From assembly GCA_013813755.1 (NCBI GenBank), contig JACCRD010000095.1:1-14396 (forward strand): a stretch of 14,396 nucleotides of DNA, in the 5' to 3' direction. The notes under the pieces are model-generated. The model ran no database searches. It saw nothing but the letters and a program-made list of their open reading frames with translations, and was not told where the DNA came from. Numbering within the stretch: the first letter of the stretch is position 1; every line of letters begins with the position of its first letter. Source of the DNA: Acidobacteriota bacterium. Lineage in GTDB: Bacteria; Acidobacteriota; Blastocatellia; Pyrinomonadales; Pyrinomonadaceae. Shown one piece after another: positions 6,757-13,334 of the stretch. Position numbers and translations under genes: made by a program.

Positions 6757-7126
6757 CAGTTAAAGAAAGCGAGGTTGGTTTTGATTCAGACGGATTAAAA
6801 GTGTTGTTAATTACTTTACCGATAAATAACCATTGGAAAGTAATTGTCAATATACTCGTCAGTAGCGTTCCAAACCAAAACGTTGTTTTATCTTCAAAAA
6901 ATAGATAAAACGGCGACCACAAAATTGCTGCTATAATCAGCGCAGGTAAATCGCTCATAATAACCGGAATTAGATATGGCTCCCAGCTTGGTTCAACAGA
7001 GCCACGACCATGATCAAAAGGAAGTATCCTGATAAGAGCAAACAAAGTGACTAAAAGAAATATCCAATGAACACCCGCGAAAACAATGCCAGTTTTATTG
7101 TTTAATAATGTTCGAAAAGTTTTCAT
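6749..7126 (-). CDS. Small three-helix membrane protein
   Basis: The ATG at 7124-7126 gives 125 residues. I prefer it over the upstream GTG at 7148-7150 (133 residues) because AGGA lies 8 bases before the ATG on the minus strand, while nothing comparable precedes the GTG. Three hydrophobic segments are visible: about 13-34 (GIVFAGVHWIFLLVTLFALI), 52-76 (with SDLPALIIAAILW) and 83-104 (ending TFQWLFIGKVI). The tail is a polar, Ser/Thr-rich sequence ending SLTDE. No family is recognised. It sits 39 bases after the acyl-CoA dehydrogenase gene and overlaps the hydrolase gene, so it is very likely in the same transcript. Its role in that pathway, if any, is unknown. Confidence 0.75.
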   Translation of the reverse strand: MKTFRTLLNNKTGIVFAGVHWIFLLVTLFALIRILPFDHGRGSVEPSWEPYLIPVIMSDLPALIIAAILWSPFYLFFEDKTTFWFGTLLTSILTITFQWLFIGKVINNTFNPSESKPTSLSLTDE

Positions 7127-7165
7127 CTTTAGTTTCCTATCAATTACCACTAGCGATTTTTTTTA

Positions 7166-8365
7166 TCAATTGGCGATATACTTTTTCAATTCCATTTTCG
7201 CAATGGATTCGAGGTGAACTTCGTCCGGTCCGTCGGCGAGCCGCAGAGAGCGGGCGTAAATCCAAAAATTAGCGAGCGGAAAATCCTGACAGACGCCGCC
7301 GCCGCCGTGCGTCTGAATCGCGCGGTCAATAATTTGTAAAGCCATCTGCGGCACGACCGCTTTGATCATCGCAATTTCCACGCGCGCCGCTTTATTGCCG
7401 ACTTCATCCATCAGCCACGCAGTTTTTAAAACCAAAAGACGCGCTTGTTCGATTGCCAGACGTGATTCACTAATCCATTGCCGCACAACTCCCTGCTCGC
7501 TGATTTTTTTGCCGAATGCAATTCTATCGTGCGCGCGTCTGGTCATCAATTCCAAAGCGCGCTCGGCAACTCCGATCAGACGCATACAATGATGGACGCG
7601 CCCGGGACCGAGCCTTCCCTGCGCGATTTCAAAACCGCGACCTTCACCCAAAATTAAATTTGCAGCCGGAACGCGCACGTTTTCAAAAGAGATTTCGGCG
7701 TGTCCGTTCGGCGCGTCGTCAAAACCGAAAACATTTAATATTCGTTCAACCTTCAAGCCTTCCGTTTTCATTGGAACAAGAATCATCGATTGCTGTAAAT
7801 GTTTTAGAGCGTTTTCGTCAGTTTTACCCATAAAAATGGCGAGTTTACAGCGCGCGGCGCCGCCGCCGGTTGACCACCATTTTCTGCCGTTCAAAATAAA
7901 ATCGTCGCCGTCACGCTTGATTGATGATTGAATATTTGTTGCGTCGCTTGATGCAACGTTAGGCTCGGTCATCGCAAAACACGAGCGAATTTCTCCATTT
8001 AAGAGCGGCTTAAGCCAAAATTCTTTTTGCTCCGGCGTGCCATATCTTTCTAAAACTTCCATATTCCCGGTGTCCGGCGCGGAGCAATTAAAAACTTCCG
8101 AAGACCAGACGACTCTGCCCATTATCTCGGCAAGCGGCGCGTATTCGAGATTTGTCAAACCGGAAATTTCAGGCAAAAATAAATTCCACAAATCTTCTTC
8201 CCGCGCCTTTAGTTTTAATTCTTCGATAAGCTCGGACGGCTTCCAGCGGTCACCCACATTTATCTCGTCTTCAAAACGCTTTTCATTCGGATAAATATGC
8301 GCGTCCATAAAGGCTTGCAGTTTGTTTTGCAGTTCGAGACTTTTCGTTGAATAATTGAAATTCAT
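7166..8365 (-). CDS. Acyl-CoA dehydrogenase, ACAD10/ACAD11-like
   Basis: With the ATG at 8363-8365 the product has 399 residues, a standard acyl-CoA dehydrogenase size. An upstream ATG at 8396-8398 would add 11 residues of hydrophobic, non-family sequence inside a repeat-like stretch, so I rejected it. Visible hallmarks are CFAMTEPNVASSDATN (129-144, flavin and substrate binding), RKWWSTGGG (161-169), RIAFGKKISEQGVVRQ (281-296) and IQTHGGGGVCQDFPL (350-364). The C-terminal LRLADGPDEVH (374-384) is the signature of the ACAD10/ACAD11 subgroup and places Asp378 where medium-chain enzymes have the catalytic glutamate. In that subgroup the partner kinase phosphorylates 4-hydroxyacyl-CoA and this flavoprotein removes the phosphate to give enoyl-CoA. 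The divergent phosphotransferase at 8633 supports that assignment. It is the first gene of a minus-strand cluster. Confidence 0.93.
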   Translation of the reverse strand: MNFNYSTKSLELQNKLQAFMDAHIYPNEKRFEDEINVGDRWKPSELIEELKLKAREEDLWNLFLPEISGLTNLEYAPLAEIMGRVVWSSEVFNCSAPDTGNMEVLERYGTPEQKEFWLKPLLNGEIRSCFAMTEPNVASSDATNIQSSIKRDGDDFILNGRKWWSTGGGAARCKLAIFMGKTDENALKHLQQSMILVPMKTEGLKVERILNVFGFDDAPNGHAEISFENVRVPAANLILGEGRGFEIAQGRLGPGRVHHCMRLIGVAERALELMTRRAHDRIAFGKKISEQGVVRQWISESRLAIEQARLLVLKTAWLMDEVGNKAARVEIAMIKAVVPQMALQIIDRAIQTHGGGGVCQDFPLANFWIYARSLRLADGPDEVHLESIAKMELKKYIAN

Positions 8366-8383
8366 AATTATTTGAAAAATAGA

Positions 8384-8413
8384 AACACAGATTAACATAG
8401 AAGAACGGAGATA
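8384..8413 (+). repeat. Degenerate 10-base tandem repeat
   Basis: Three consecutive decamers, AACACAGATT, AACATAGAAG and AACGGAGATA, share the pattern AACAyAGAtt. They resemble the ACACAGATTAACACAG-type dispersed intergenic repeats seen in several environmental phyla. The third copy overlaps the Shine-Dalgarno-like GGAG in front of the DUF4177-like remnant. The stretch also contains the rejected upstream start of the acyl-CoA dehydrogenase. Confidence 0.45.
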
Positions 8414-8421
8414 TAAATTTT

Positions 8422-8613
8422 ACGAGATAAGAGTATAAAACCGCTAAACTTGATGTGACCGGAGTATGGGGCGTTAACTTCAATCCTGATAAAACAGATG
8501 AAATTTTTGACGAGTGGGGCGCTGAGGGATGGGAACTAGTTTCAGCATTTAGTGTTAACGATGGAGCAGGATATTCAAAAGAGATTGTATTTATTTTCAA
8601 AAGACCTTTTTAA
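8422..8613 (+). pseudogene. DUF4177-like small protein, start codon lost (probable pseudogene)
   Basis: From 8431 a frame of 60 codons runs to a TAA at 8611-8613. It reads EYKTAKLDVTGVWGVNF at the start, then GAEGWELVSAF, and ends IVFIFKRPF. This is the DUF4177 layout: an N-terminal EYKTVKL strand, a central G-x-E-G-W-E-L-V-S and a terminal F-K-R-P, about 60-65 residues in total. In the same frame the codons just before are ACG (8422-8424), AGA and TAA (8428-8430), which align with the expected M-R-W/Y start. A Shine-Dalgarno-like GGAG (8407-8410) lies 11 bases before the ACG. The simplest reading is an ATG changed to ACG plus a nonsense change at codon 3. Starting at the GTG at 8455 would remove the first strand. 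It lies 19 bases before the phosphotransferase gene, so it was probably in the same transcript. A base-calling error is the main alternative. Confidence 0.7.
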
Positions 8614-8632
8614 GATTTGATTGAATTGATTT

Positions 8633-9694
8633 ATGACGAATCAGGATACCAAACAAATACGTCAGGGCGAAGAATTAAACGAAGCCAATTTGCTGGCGTT
8701 TCTGCGCGAAAATCTCGATCTGAAATCCGGTGAAATCAAGACTTTACAATTCCCTGCGGGAAGTTCAAATCTAACTTATCTAATCAAAATTGACGATGCG
8801 GAATTTGTTTTGCGCCGTCCGCCATTCGGCAACAAAGTCAAATCCGCCCACGATATGAAGCGTGAGTTTGATGTTTTAGAAAAACTCTCGAAAGTTTACA
8901 AACCCGCGCCGAAACCGCTCGTTTATTCGGCGGATGAAAACGTTATCGGCTCGGAATTTTATTTGATGGAGAGGCGGACCGGTTTGATTATTCGGGGAAA
9001 ATCGCCGCAAATTTTGGAGGAATCAAAGGATTTACAACGACAAGTTTGCGTATTATTCATTGAAAATCTGGTCGAACTGCATCTGCTCGATTATAAAAAA
9101 ATTGATTTAAGCAAACTAGGAAAGCCTGAAGGTTACGCAACGCGCCAGGTAGAAGGCTGGACAAAGCGCTATTTCAACGCCAAAACCGACGCGCACGCCG
9201 AACTCGAAACGACAATCGAATGGCTCAATCAAAACATTCCGGTTGAGTCGGGCGCAGCGCTCGTCCACAACGATTATAAATTCGATAACGTAATGCTCAA
9301 CCCGGAAAATTTAACTGAAATTACGGCGATTTTGGACTGGGAAATGACGACCGTCGGCGACCCTCTGATGGATTTGGGAACGACGCTCGGTTATTGGATG
9401 TCGCGGGAGGTAGGCGCGGAAATGCTTTCGATGCCATTTAATCCGCGTGTTTTAATGGAGAACATTTCCCGCCGGGAATTAGTTGAAATCTACGAAGAAA
9501 AGTCCGGCAAAAACGTTTCAAACATTTTGTTTTATTACGTTTTCGGCACGTTCAAAATTGCCGTGATCGCGCAGCAAATTTATTTTCGTTTTGCCCGCGG
9601 GTTTACCAAAGACAAGCGTTTTGCCGCATTCAATCACTTTGTCAACGCCCTCGGTAAAATCGCTTTAAAGGCAATCGAAACGGAAAAGATTTAG
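8633..9694 (+). CDS. APH-like phosphotransferase, probable hydroxyacyl-CoA kinase (ACAD10/11 N-domain / LvaA type)
   Basis: The 353-residue product has the aminoglycoside-phosphotransferase-like kinase fold. The nucleotide loop is PAGSSNLTYL (41-50) and is followed by FVLRRPPFGNK (58-68), the VLRRPP form typical of the ACAD10/ACAD11-type branch rather than of antibiotic kinases. The catalytic loop is LVHNDYKFDNVM (210-221) with Asp214 and Asn219. The metal-binding segment is ILDWEMTTVGDPLMDLG (233-249) with Asp235. In animals this domain is fused to an acyl-CoA dehydrogenase (ACAD10/11), and in Pseudomonas putida LvaA phosphorylates the 4-hydroxyl of 4-hydroxyvaleryl-CoA. Its divergent neighbour at 7166 is exactly the partner dehydrogenase type. 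No clear ribosome binding site precedes the ATG at 8633. It should not be read as a resistance gene. Confidence 0.88.
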   Translation: MTNQDTKQIRQGEELNEANLLAFLRENLDLKSGEIKTLQFPAGSSNLTYLIKIDDAEFVLRRPPFGNKVKSAHDMKREFDVLEKLSKVYKPAPKPLVYSADENVIGSEFYLMERRTGLIIRGKSPQILEESKDLQRQVCVLFIENLVELHLLDYKKIDLSKLGKPEGYATRQVEGWTKRYFNAKTDAHAELETTIEWLNQNIPVESGAALVHNDYKFDNVMLNPENLTEITAILDWEMTTVGDPLMDLGTTLGYWMSREVGAEMLSMPFNPRVLMENISRRELVEIYEEKSGKNVSNILFYYVFGTFKIAVIAQQIYFRFARGFTKDKRFAAFNHFVNALGKIALKAIETEKI

Positions 9695-9703
9695 CCGACA
9701 AAC

Positions 9704-9755
9704 GGAACGCAAATTTCGGTTCGCCATTAGAAAAGCGAATTAAGGTTTGCGTTCC
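9704..9755. other. Long hairpin without T-tract, 3' of the phosphotransferase
   Basis: GGAACGCAAA (9704-9713) is the reverse complement of TTTGCGTTCC (9746-9755). The pairing continues inward through G-T pairs and TTCGC/GCGAA (9720-9724 with 9735-9739), leaving a 10-base loop. In total about 20 pairs form with one mismatch. No T-run follows, so it is not a classical intrinsic terminator. It lies 9 bases after the stop codon and may protect or end the mRNA, or be a REP-like element. Only one copy is present in the window. Confidence 0.5.
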
Positions 9756-9793
9756 ATAACGTCCGTTCATTTCGACTCTCAAATTTGACATCA

Positions 9794-9823
9794 TTGATTA
9801 AACTCAAGCAAGATTTGTATATA
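9794..9823 (+). promoter_or_regulatory. Candidate pgi promoter
   Basis: TTGATT (9794-9799) and TATATA (9818-9823) are separated by 18 bases in an AT-rich stretch upstream of pgi. Transcription would start around 9830, about 30 bases before the ATG. A perfect TTGACA at 9785-9790 lies nearby but has no -10 at a usable distance. Confidence 0.38.
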
Positions 9824-9860
9824 TTTATTTCACATTTTTTTCACACAAGGAATTACCGCA

Positions 9861-11555
9861 ATGAAACTTAACTCAATGTCTTACAGCCTGCCTGAAAAAT
9901 TAGAAAACGCCGTTCAGACAACATTTGGAGAATGGCAAAAGGAAAATAAAATCGCCCGCGTGTGGACAAAAGACGCTTCTGTTTGGACTGGCGACGACGA
10001 AGCGAAATGGCTCGGCTGGCTCGAAGCGGTCAAAACAGAATTGGGCGATGTGCGGAAATACATCGATTTTGCCGAAGACGCAAAAGATTTTTCAAATATC
10101 GTTCTGCTCGGAATGGGCGGTTCGTCGCTGGGTCCGGAGGTTTTTGCGATTACTTTCGAGAAACAAAATTTTTATATTCTCGACTCAACCGTTCCCGCGC
10201 AGATAAAAGCGATCGAAGATAAAATTGATGTAGCGAAAACGCTTTTTATTGTAGCCAGCAAAAGCGGTTCGACGCTTGAGCCGAACGTTTTTAAGCAATA
10301 TTTTTTTCAAAAAGTCGTCGAAGTTGTCGGTGAAGAAAACGCCGGAAAACACTTCGTGGCGATCACTGATCCCGACTCAAAAATGCAAAAGGTCGCCGAG
10401 CGCGACAATTTTCGTAAAATATTTTTCGGAAATCCGGAAATCGGCGGAAGATTTTCCGTTTTATCAGCTTTCGGACTCGCGCCGGCAGCGGCGATGGGAA
10501 TTGATGTTAAAGATTTTTTGGCGCACACAGGCGAAATGGTTGAGGCTTGCCGTTCTACAACTCCGAACGAAAATCCGGGCGTGATTTTGGGAACGATTCT
10601 TGGTATTTGCCAAACTTCCGGACGCGATAAATTAACAATTTTTACCGCCCCCGAAATTCACGACGCGGGTGCGTGGCTTGAACAGCTTATTGCCGAATCA
10701 ACCGGTAAAAACGATATTTCGATAATACCGATTGACCGCGAACCGCTACTTGAAAGCTCTGACTACGGTGACGATCGAATTTTTGTTCATCTCAAACTCA
10801 AAGATTCCGCGCCGGACGAAATCGACAAATTATTTGAAATTGTAGAAGCGAGCGGGCAACCCGTCGTGAGTATAATTCTGATTGACAAGATGAATCTCGG
10901 ACAGGAATTTTTCCGATGGGAATTTGCAACCGCCGTCGCCGGTTCGATAATGAAGATTAATCCATTTAATCAACCGGATGTTGAAGCCGCGAAAATTGAA
11001 GCGAAGAAACTGACCGAAGAATATGAAAAAAAAGGCGCATTACCGGATGAGAAACCGTTTTTTGAAGACGGTGAAATTAAGCTTTTCACCAATGAGAAAT
11101 ACGCCGCGCAGTTAGAAGATTATGCGGAAGGCGAAAAATCCCTGAAAAAATATCTCGCCGCGCACCTGGCGCATTTGCAGGAAAACGATTATTTCGCGCT
11201 GCTCGCATACGTCGAAATGAACACGGAAACCGAAAAACTTCTGCAAAAAATTCGCGCAAAAGTTTTAGAAAGCAAATTGACGGCAACCTGTCTCGGTTTC
11301 GGACCGCGCTTTCTGCACTCGACGGGGCAAGCCTATAAAGGCGGCGCCAACAACGGAGTGTTTTTGCAAATCACGTCCGATGATGCGTTTGACTTGGACG
11401 TTCCCGAACAAAAATATACTTTCGGCATCGTCAAAGCGGCACAAGCGCGCGGCGATTTTCAAGTTCTGCTCGACCGGGAAAGACGCGCTTTGCGAGTTCA
11501 TCTAGGCACAAACACTAAGCAGGATTTACAAAAATTGCTCGGTTTAATCGAATAA
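9861..11555 (+). CDS. pgi: Glucose-6-phosphate isomerase (transaldolase-fusion subtype, stand-alone)
   Basis: The 564-residue enzyme interconverts glucose 6-phosphate and fructose 6-phosphate in the cytoplasm (glycolysis, gluconeogenesis). The sugar-phosphate isomerase fold is shown by NIVLLGMGGSSLGPEVF (79-95), VASKSGSTLEPN (131-142), GGRFSVLSAFGLAP (195-208) and WLEQLIAESTGKN (272-284, Glu279). GFGPRFLHSTGQAYKGG (479-495) and INPFNQPDVEAAK (366-378) are typical of the isomerase half of bifunctional transaldolase/phosphoglucose isomerase proteins. The transaldolase half is absent here, and the N-terminus (residues 1-75) is a short linker-like helical region. AAGGA at 9847-9851 lies 9 bases before the ATG. 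No other glycolytic gene is adjacent, and it appears monocistronic. Confidence 0.95.
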   Translation: MKLNSMSYSLPEKLENAVQTTFGEWQKENKIARVWTKDASVWTGDDEAKWLGWLEAVKTELGDVRKYIDFAEDAKDFSNIVLLGMGGSSLGPEVFAITFEKQNFYILDSTVPAQIKAIEDKIDVAKTLFIVASKSGSTLEPNVFKQYFFQKVVEVVGEENAGKHFVAITDPDSKMQKVAERDNFRKIFFGNPEIGGRFSVLSAFGLAPAAAMGIDVKDFLAHTGEMVEACRSTTPNENPGVILGTILGICQTSGRDKLTIFTAPEIHDAGAWLEQLIAESTGKNDISIIPIDREPLLESSDYGDDRIFVHLKLKDSAPDEIDKLFEIVEASGQPVVSIILIDKMNLGQEFFRWEFATAVAGSIMKINPFNQPDVEAAKIEAKKLTEEYEKKGALPDEKPFFEDGEIKLFTNEKYAAQLEDYAEGEKSLKKYLAAHLAHLQENDYFALLAYVEMNTETEKLLQKIRAKVLESKLTATCLGFGPRFLHSTGQAYKGGANNGVFLQITSDDAFDLDVPEQKYTFGIVKAAQARGDFQVLLDRERRALRVHLGTNTKQDLQKLLGLIE

Positions 11556-11744
11556 ATTTTCAACTTTGCCGCTTTTATTGAGTTTTTATTTTTATAGAAG
11601 TTTTGCAATTTAATTGAACATCGAATATTTCAAAACATACCGACTTCGATTATTTTCATTCGACCTAAAAGCGTTGAAGAAAAAATTTGTTCAACTTTTC
11701 TTAGAATTTTGGCGTCTAAAAAACAGACGGGCAAAATTAAGCCT

Positions 11745-11762
11745 GAAGTTTTGATAAACTTC
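11745..11762. promoter_or_regulatory. Short perfect inverted repeat upstream of the tandem-repeat protein
   Basis: GAAGTTT (11745-11751) and AAACTTC (11756-11762) form a 7-base inverted repeat around TGAT, about 80 bases before the ATG at 11845. It could be an operator or a small hairpin. Nothing else supports a regulatory role. Confidence 0.25.
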
Positions 11763-11796
11763 GACCCATCCCGCCTACTCTCCTCGAATCATAAAT

Positions 11797-11802
11797 TATA
11801 CT
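11797..11802 (+). promoter_or_regulatory. Candidate -10 box for the tandem-repeat protein
   Basis: TATACT matches five of six consensus -10 bases and would start transcription about 36 bases before the ATG at 11845. No convincing -35 lies at the right distance. Confidence 0.25.
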
Positions 11803-11844
11803 CCCCGACTTACTTTAACTTTACAAAAATACGGAGAGAAACAA

Positions 11845-12744
11845 ATGAAAATCTACAAATTAAAATTTTTAGCAATTGTCGTTGCGCTTTTCAGCTCAAT
11901 CTGTGTGCTGAGTAATAGCGCGGATGCCCAAATTAGGCGCGTTAATTTTTCCAGAGCGCAAATTGACCGCCTGATCAGAAACGTCGAAGAACGCGTCGAC
12001 CGCTTTGTCGTGCAATTTGATTACGCCCTCGACAACAGCCGTCTAAATAATACGCGACGTGAAGACAATTTGAACCAGCGCGCCCGAGATTTGGAAACGG
12101 CGACCGACGAGCTTCGCCGCGAATTTGACCGCAATGATTCACGGCGTGAAAATAGCGCTGAAGTTCGCCGAGTCTTAAATATTGCTTCGGATATTAACGT
12201 AGCGATGAAAAACAGACAACTCAACCGACCAACCGAACGCAACTGGGCAGCGGTTAAAACAGAACTTAATGCTTTAGCGCGTGCCTACAATCTGCCGCAG
12301 ATTGGCGGCGCGTATAATCCAAATACGTCTGGCGGTCAAGGGAATTCAAATTTGAATAGGGCGCGAATAGACCGTTTGATCAGAAACATTGAAGAGCGGG
12401 TTGATCGTTTTGTCGTGCAGTTTGATTACGCGCTCGACGACAGCCGCTTGAACAATACGCGACGCGAAAATCGTCTAAACGAAAGAGCGAGAGATTTGGA
12501 AACAGCCACCGATGAATTGCGGCGGGAGTTTGACCGCAACGATTCGCGTTGGGAAAACAGCTCTGAAATCCGCAAATGTTTAAACATTGCCTCGGACATT
12601 GACGTCGCAATGAGAAATCGTCAGCTTAATCGCGCAACCGAAAATAATTGGAGAGCCGTCCGCACGGAACTCAACGCTTTGGCGCGGGCTTACAATTTAT
12701 CACCGACCGGCGCTGCATATCGTCAATACAATAAATCTCGGTAA
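11845..12744 (+). CDS. Secreted protein of two 135-residue tandem repeats, unknown function
   Basis: The product has 299 residues. A signal peptide is clear: MKIYK, a hydrophobic core at 8-22, and likely cleavage after SADA (28). The mature part consists of two near-identical repeats, at about 37-157 and 172-292 (offset 135), joined by a Gly/Asn/Ser linker (158-169). Each repeat begins RAxIDRLIRNxEERVDRF, continues through RLNNTRRE, RDLETATDELRREFDRNDS and LNIASDIxVAM, and ends TELNALARAYNL. The repeats are rich in Arg, Asp, Glu and Asn and predicted helical, consistent with a helical-bundle or coiled-coil domain. No catalytic motif or known family is recognised. The ATG is set by GGAG at 11833-11836, with 8 bases between. 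A strong terminator follows the stop, so it is its own transcription unit. It is probably periplasmic or exported. Confidence 0.85.
   Translation: MKIYKLKFLAIVVALFSSICVLSNSADAQIRRVNFSRAQIDRLIRNVEERVDRFVVQFDYALDNSRLNNTRREDNLNQRARDLETATDELRREFDRNDSRRENSAEVRRVLNIASDINVAMKNRQLNRPTERNWAAVKTELNALARAYNLPQIGGAYNPNTSGGQGNSNLNRARIDRLIRNIEERVDRFVVQFDYALDDSRLNNTRRENRLNERARDLETATDELRREFDRNDSRWENSSEIRKCLNIASDIDVAMRNRQLNRATENNWRAVRTELNALARAYNLSPTGAAYRQYNKSR
11953..12720 (+). repeat. Tandem duplication inside the secreted protein gene
   Basis: Two units with a 405-base offset (about 11953-12315 and 12358-12720) encode near-identical protein. They differ at many third-codon positions (for example GCGACCGACGAGCTTCGC versus GCCACCGATGAATTGCGG). 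The duplication is therefore old at DNA level but conserved at protein level. Confidence 0.85.
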
Positions 12745-12745
12745 A

Positions 12746-12785
12746 AGAAGAAGCGTTCAGATATAATTTTCTGAACGCTTCTTTT
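12746..12785. terminator. Strong bidirectional terminator
   Basis: A 16-pair stem (12746-12761 with 12770-12785, one G-T pair) closes an 8-base loop, TATAATTT. It begins one base after the stop codon of the tandem-repeat gene. TTTTATTTTG follows on the plus strand and TTCTTTTAC on the minus strand. It therefore also serves the convergent 67-residue gene that ends at 12803. Confidence 0.9.
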
Positions 12786-12802
12786 ATTTTGTTTGTCAAA
12801 AA

Positions 12803-13006
12803 CTACTTGGCGTCGTTTTCGTCTTTGCCGTCATCATAAATTAAATTACCGCTTTCGTCAATCGCGTCTTTATCGACGTGTTCCTGCGGCGTTTTCCTGC
12901 CCGGTTGCGGCGCGTGTTCGGGATGCTCGCCGACAATTTCAAGTTTCTCGCCTTTATGTTCGTCTAACACTTTTTTGTCGTGCGCAATGTCTCTTTCATC
13001 TGGCAT
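12803..13006 (-). CDS. Small hydrophilic acidic protein, unknown function
   Basis: The 67-residue product begins MPDERDIAHDKKVLDEHK. It is dominated by Asp, Glu, Lys, His, Pro and Gly, with no hydrophobic core, signal peptide or cysteine. A central segment HPEHAPQPGRKTPQEH is followed by DESGNLIYDD. The composition suggests an intrinsically disordered cytoplasmic protein, possibly stress-related (inference only). Expression is supported by a strong AAGGAG Shine-Dalgarno sequence 11 bases before the ATG, a perfect TATAAT box upstream, and a terminator directly downstream. No family is recognised. Confidence 0.75.
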   Translation of the reverse strand: MPDERDIAHDKKVLDEHKGEKLEIVGEHPEHAPQPGRKTPQEHVDKDAIDESGNLIYDDGKDENDAK

Positions 13007-13334
13007 AAGTTAATTTTCTCCTTTTAGTTGTTTTATTTGAGAGCCCCACAATGAGTAAGTATTATACTGACTTAATTGTGCGCTTCTGTGGTTAATGCAA
13101 TAGTGCAAGTTAAAAACTAACAAAGAATGAAGATTCTTCCAAGTCTGTTTATTGTTCGCTACGTTTGCATAAGGTTATTTTAGCAAAAGTTAAGAATAAT
13201 AAACGACCACTCCAGAAAGCCAACCAATGTAACTGTTAAATAAAAAGTTCAACGACGCATAATTACCTCAAGAAACGGAGACATTAAACAATAAAAAAAT
13301 AATAACTAAGATGACCTTTGAAAACAATAACCTT
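13007..13334. other. Intergenic region upstream of the small acidic protein gene
   Basis: This stretch of 328 AT-rich bases separates two minus-strand genes. It holds the ribosome binding site and -10 box of the 67-residue protein at its left end. No gene-length frame with a start and ribosome binding site is visible on either strand, and no clear terminator of the threonine synthase gene could be found near 13300-13334. Confidence 0.6.
13061..13066 (-). promoter_or_regulatory. Candidate -10 box of the small acidic protein gene
   Basis: On the minus strand this reads TATAAT, a perfect consensus -10. Transcription would start near 13054, leaving a leader of about 48 bases that contains AAGGAG. 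The -35 at 16-18 bases upstream is poor, so an activator or a different sigma factor is possible. Confidence 0.4.

Noticed and set aside
8283..8600. Minus-strand ORF of 105 codons
   Set aside because: It is the antisense shadow of the DUF4177-like frame on the plus strand and overlaps the dehydrogenase N-terminus out of frame.
8633..9694. Antibiotic (aminoglycoside) resistance kinase
   Set aside because: The fold is shared, but the VLRRPP motif and the partner dehydrogenase point to the ACAD10/11-type metabolic kinase.
11673..11695. Possible pgi terminator (GTTGAA ... TTCAAC followed by TTTTC)
   Set aside because: Only 6 base pairs, an 11-base loop, and almost 120 bases after the stop codon; too weak to annotate.
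11709..11915. Plus-strand ORF of 68 codons before the tandem-repeat protein
   Set aside because: It runs into the signal-peptide coding region in another frame and lacks a ribosome binding site.
13130..13190. Short plus-strand frame MKILPSLF... in the gap near 13130
   Set aside because: Only 18 codons, no ribosome binding site, and no structure around it.
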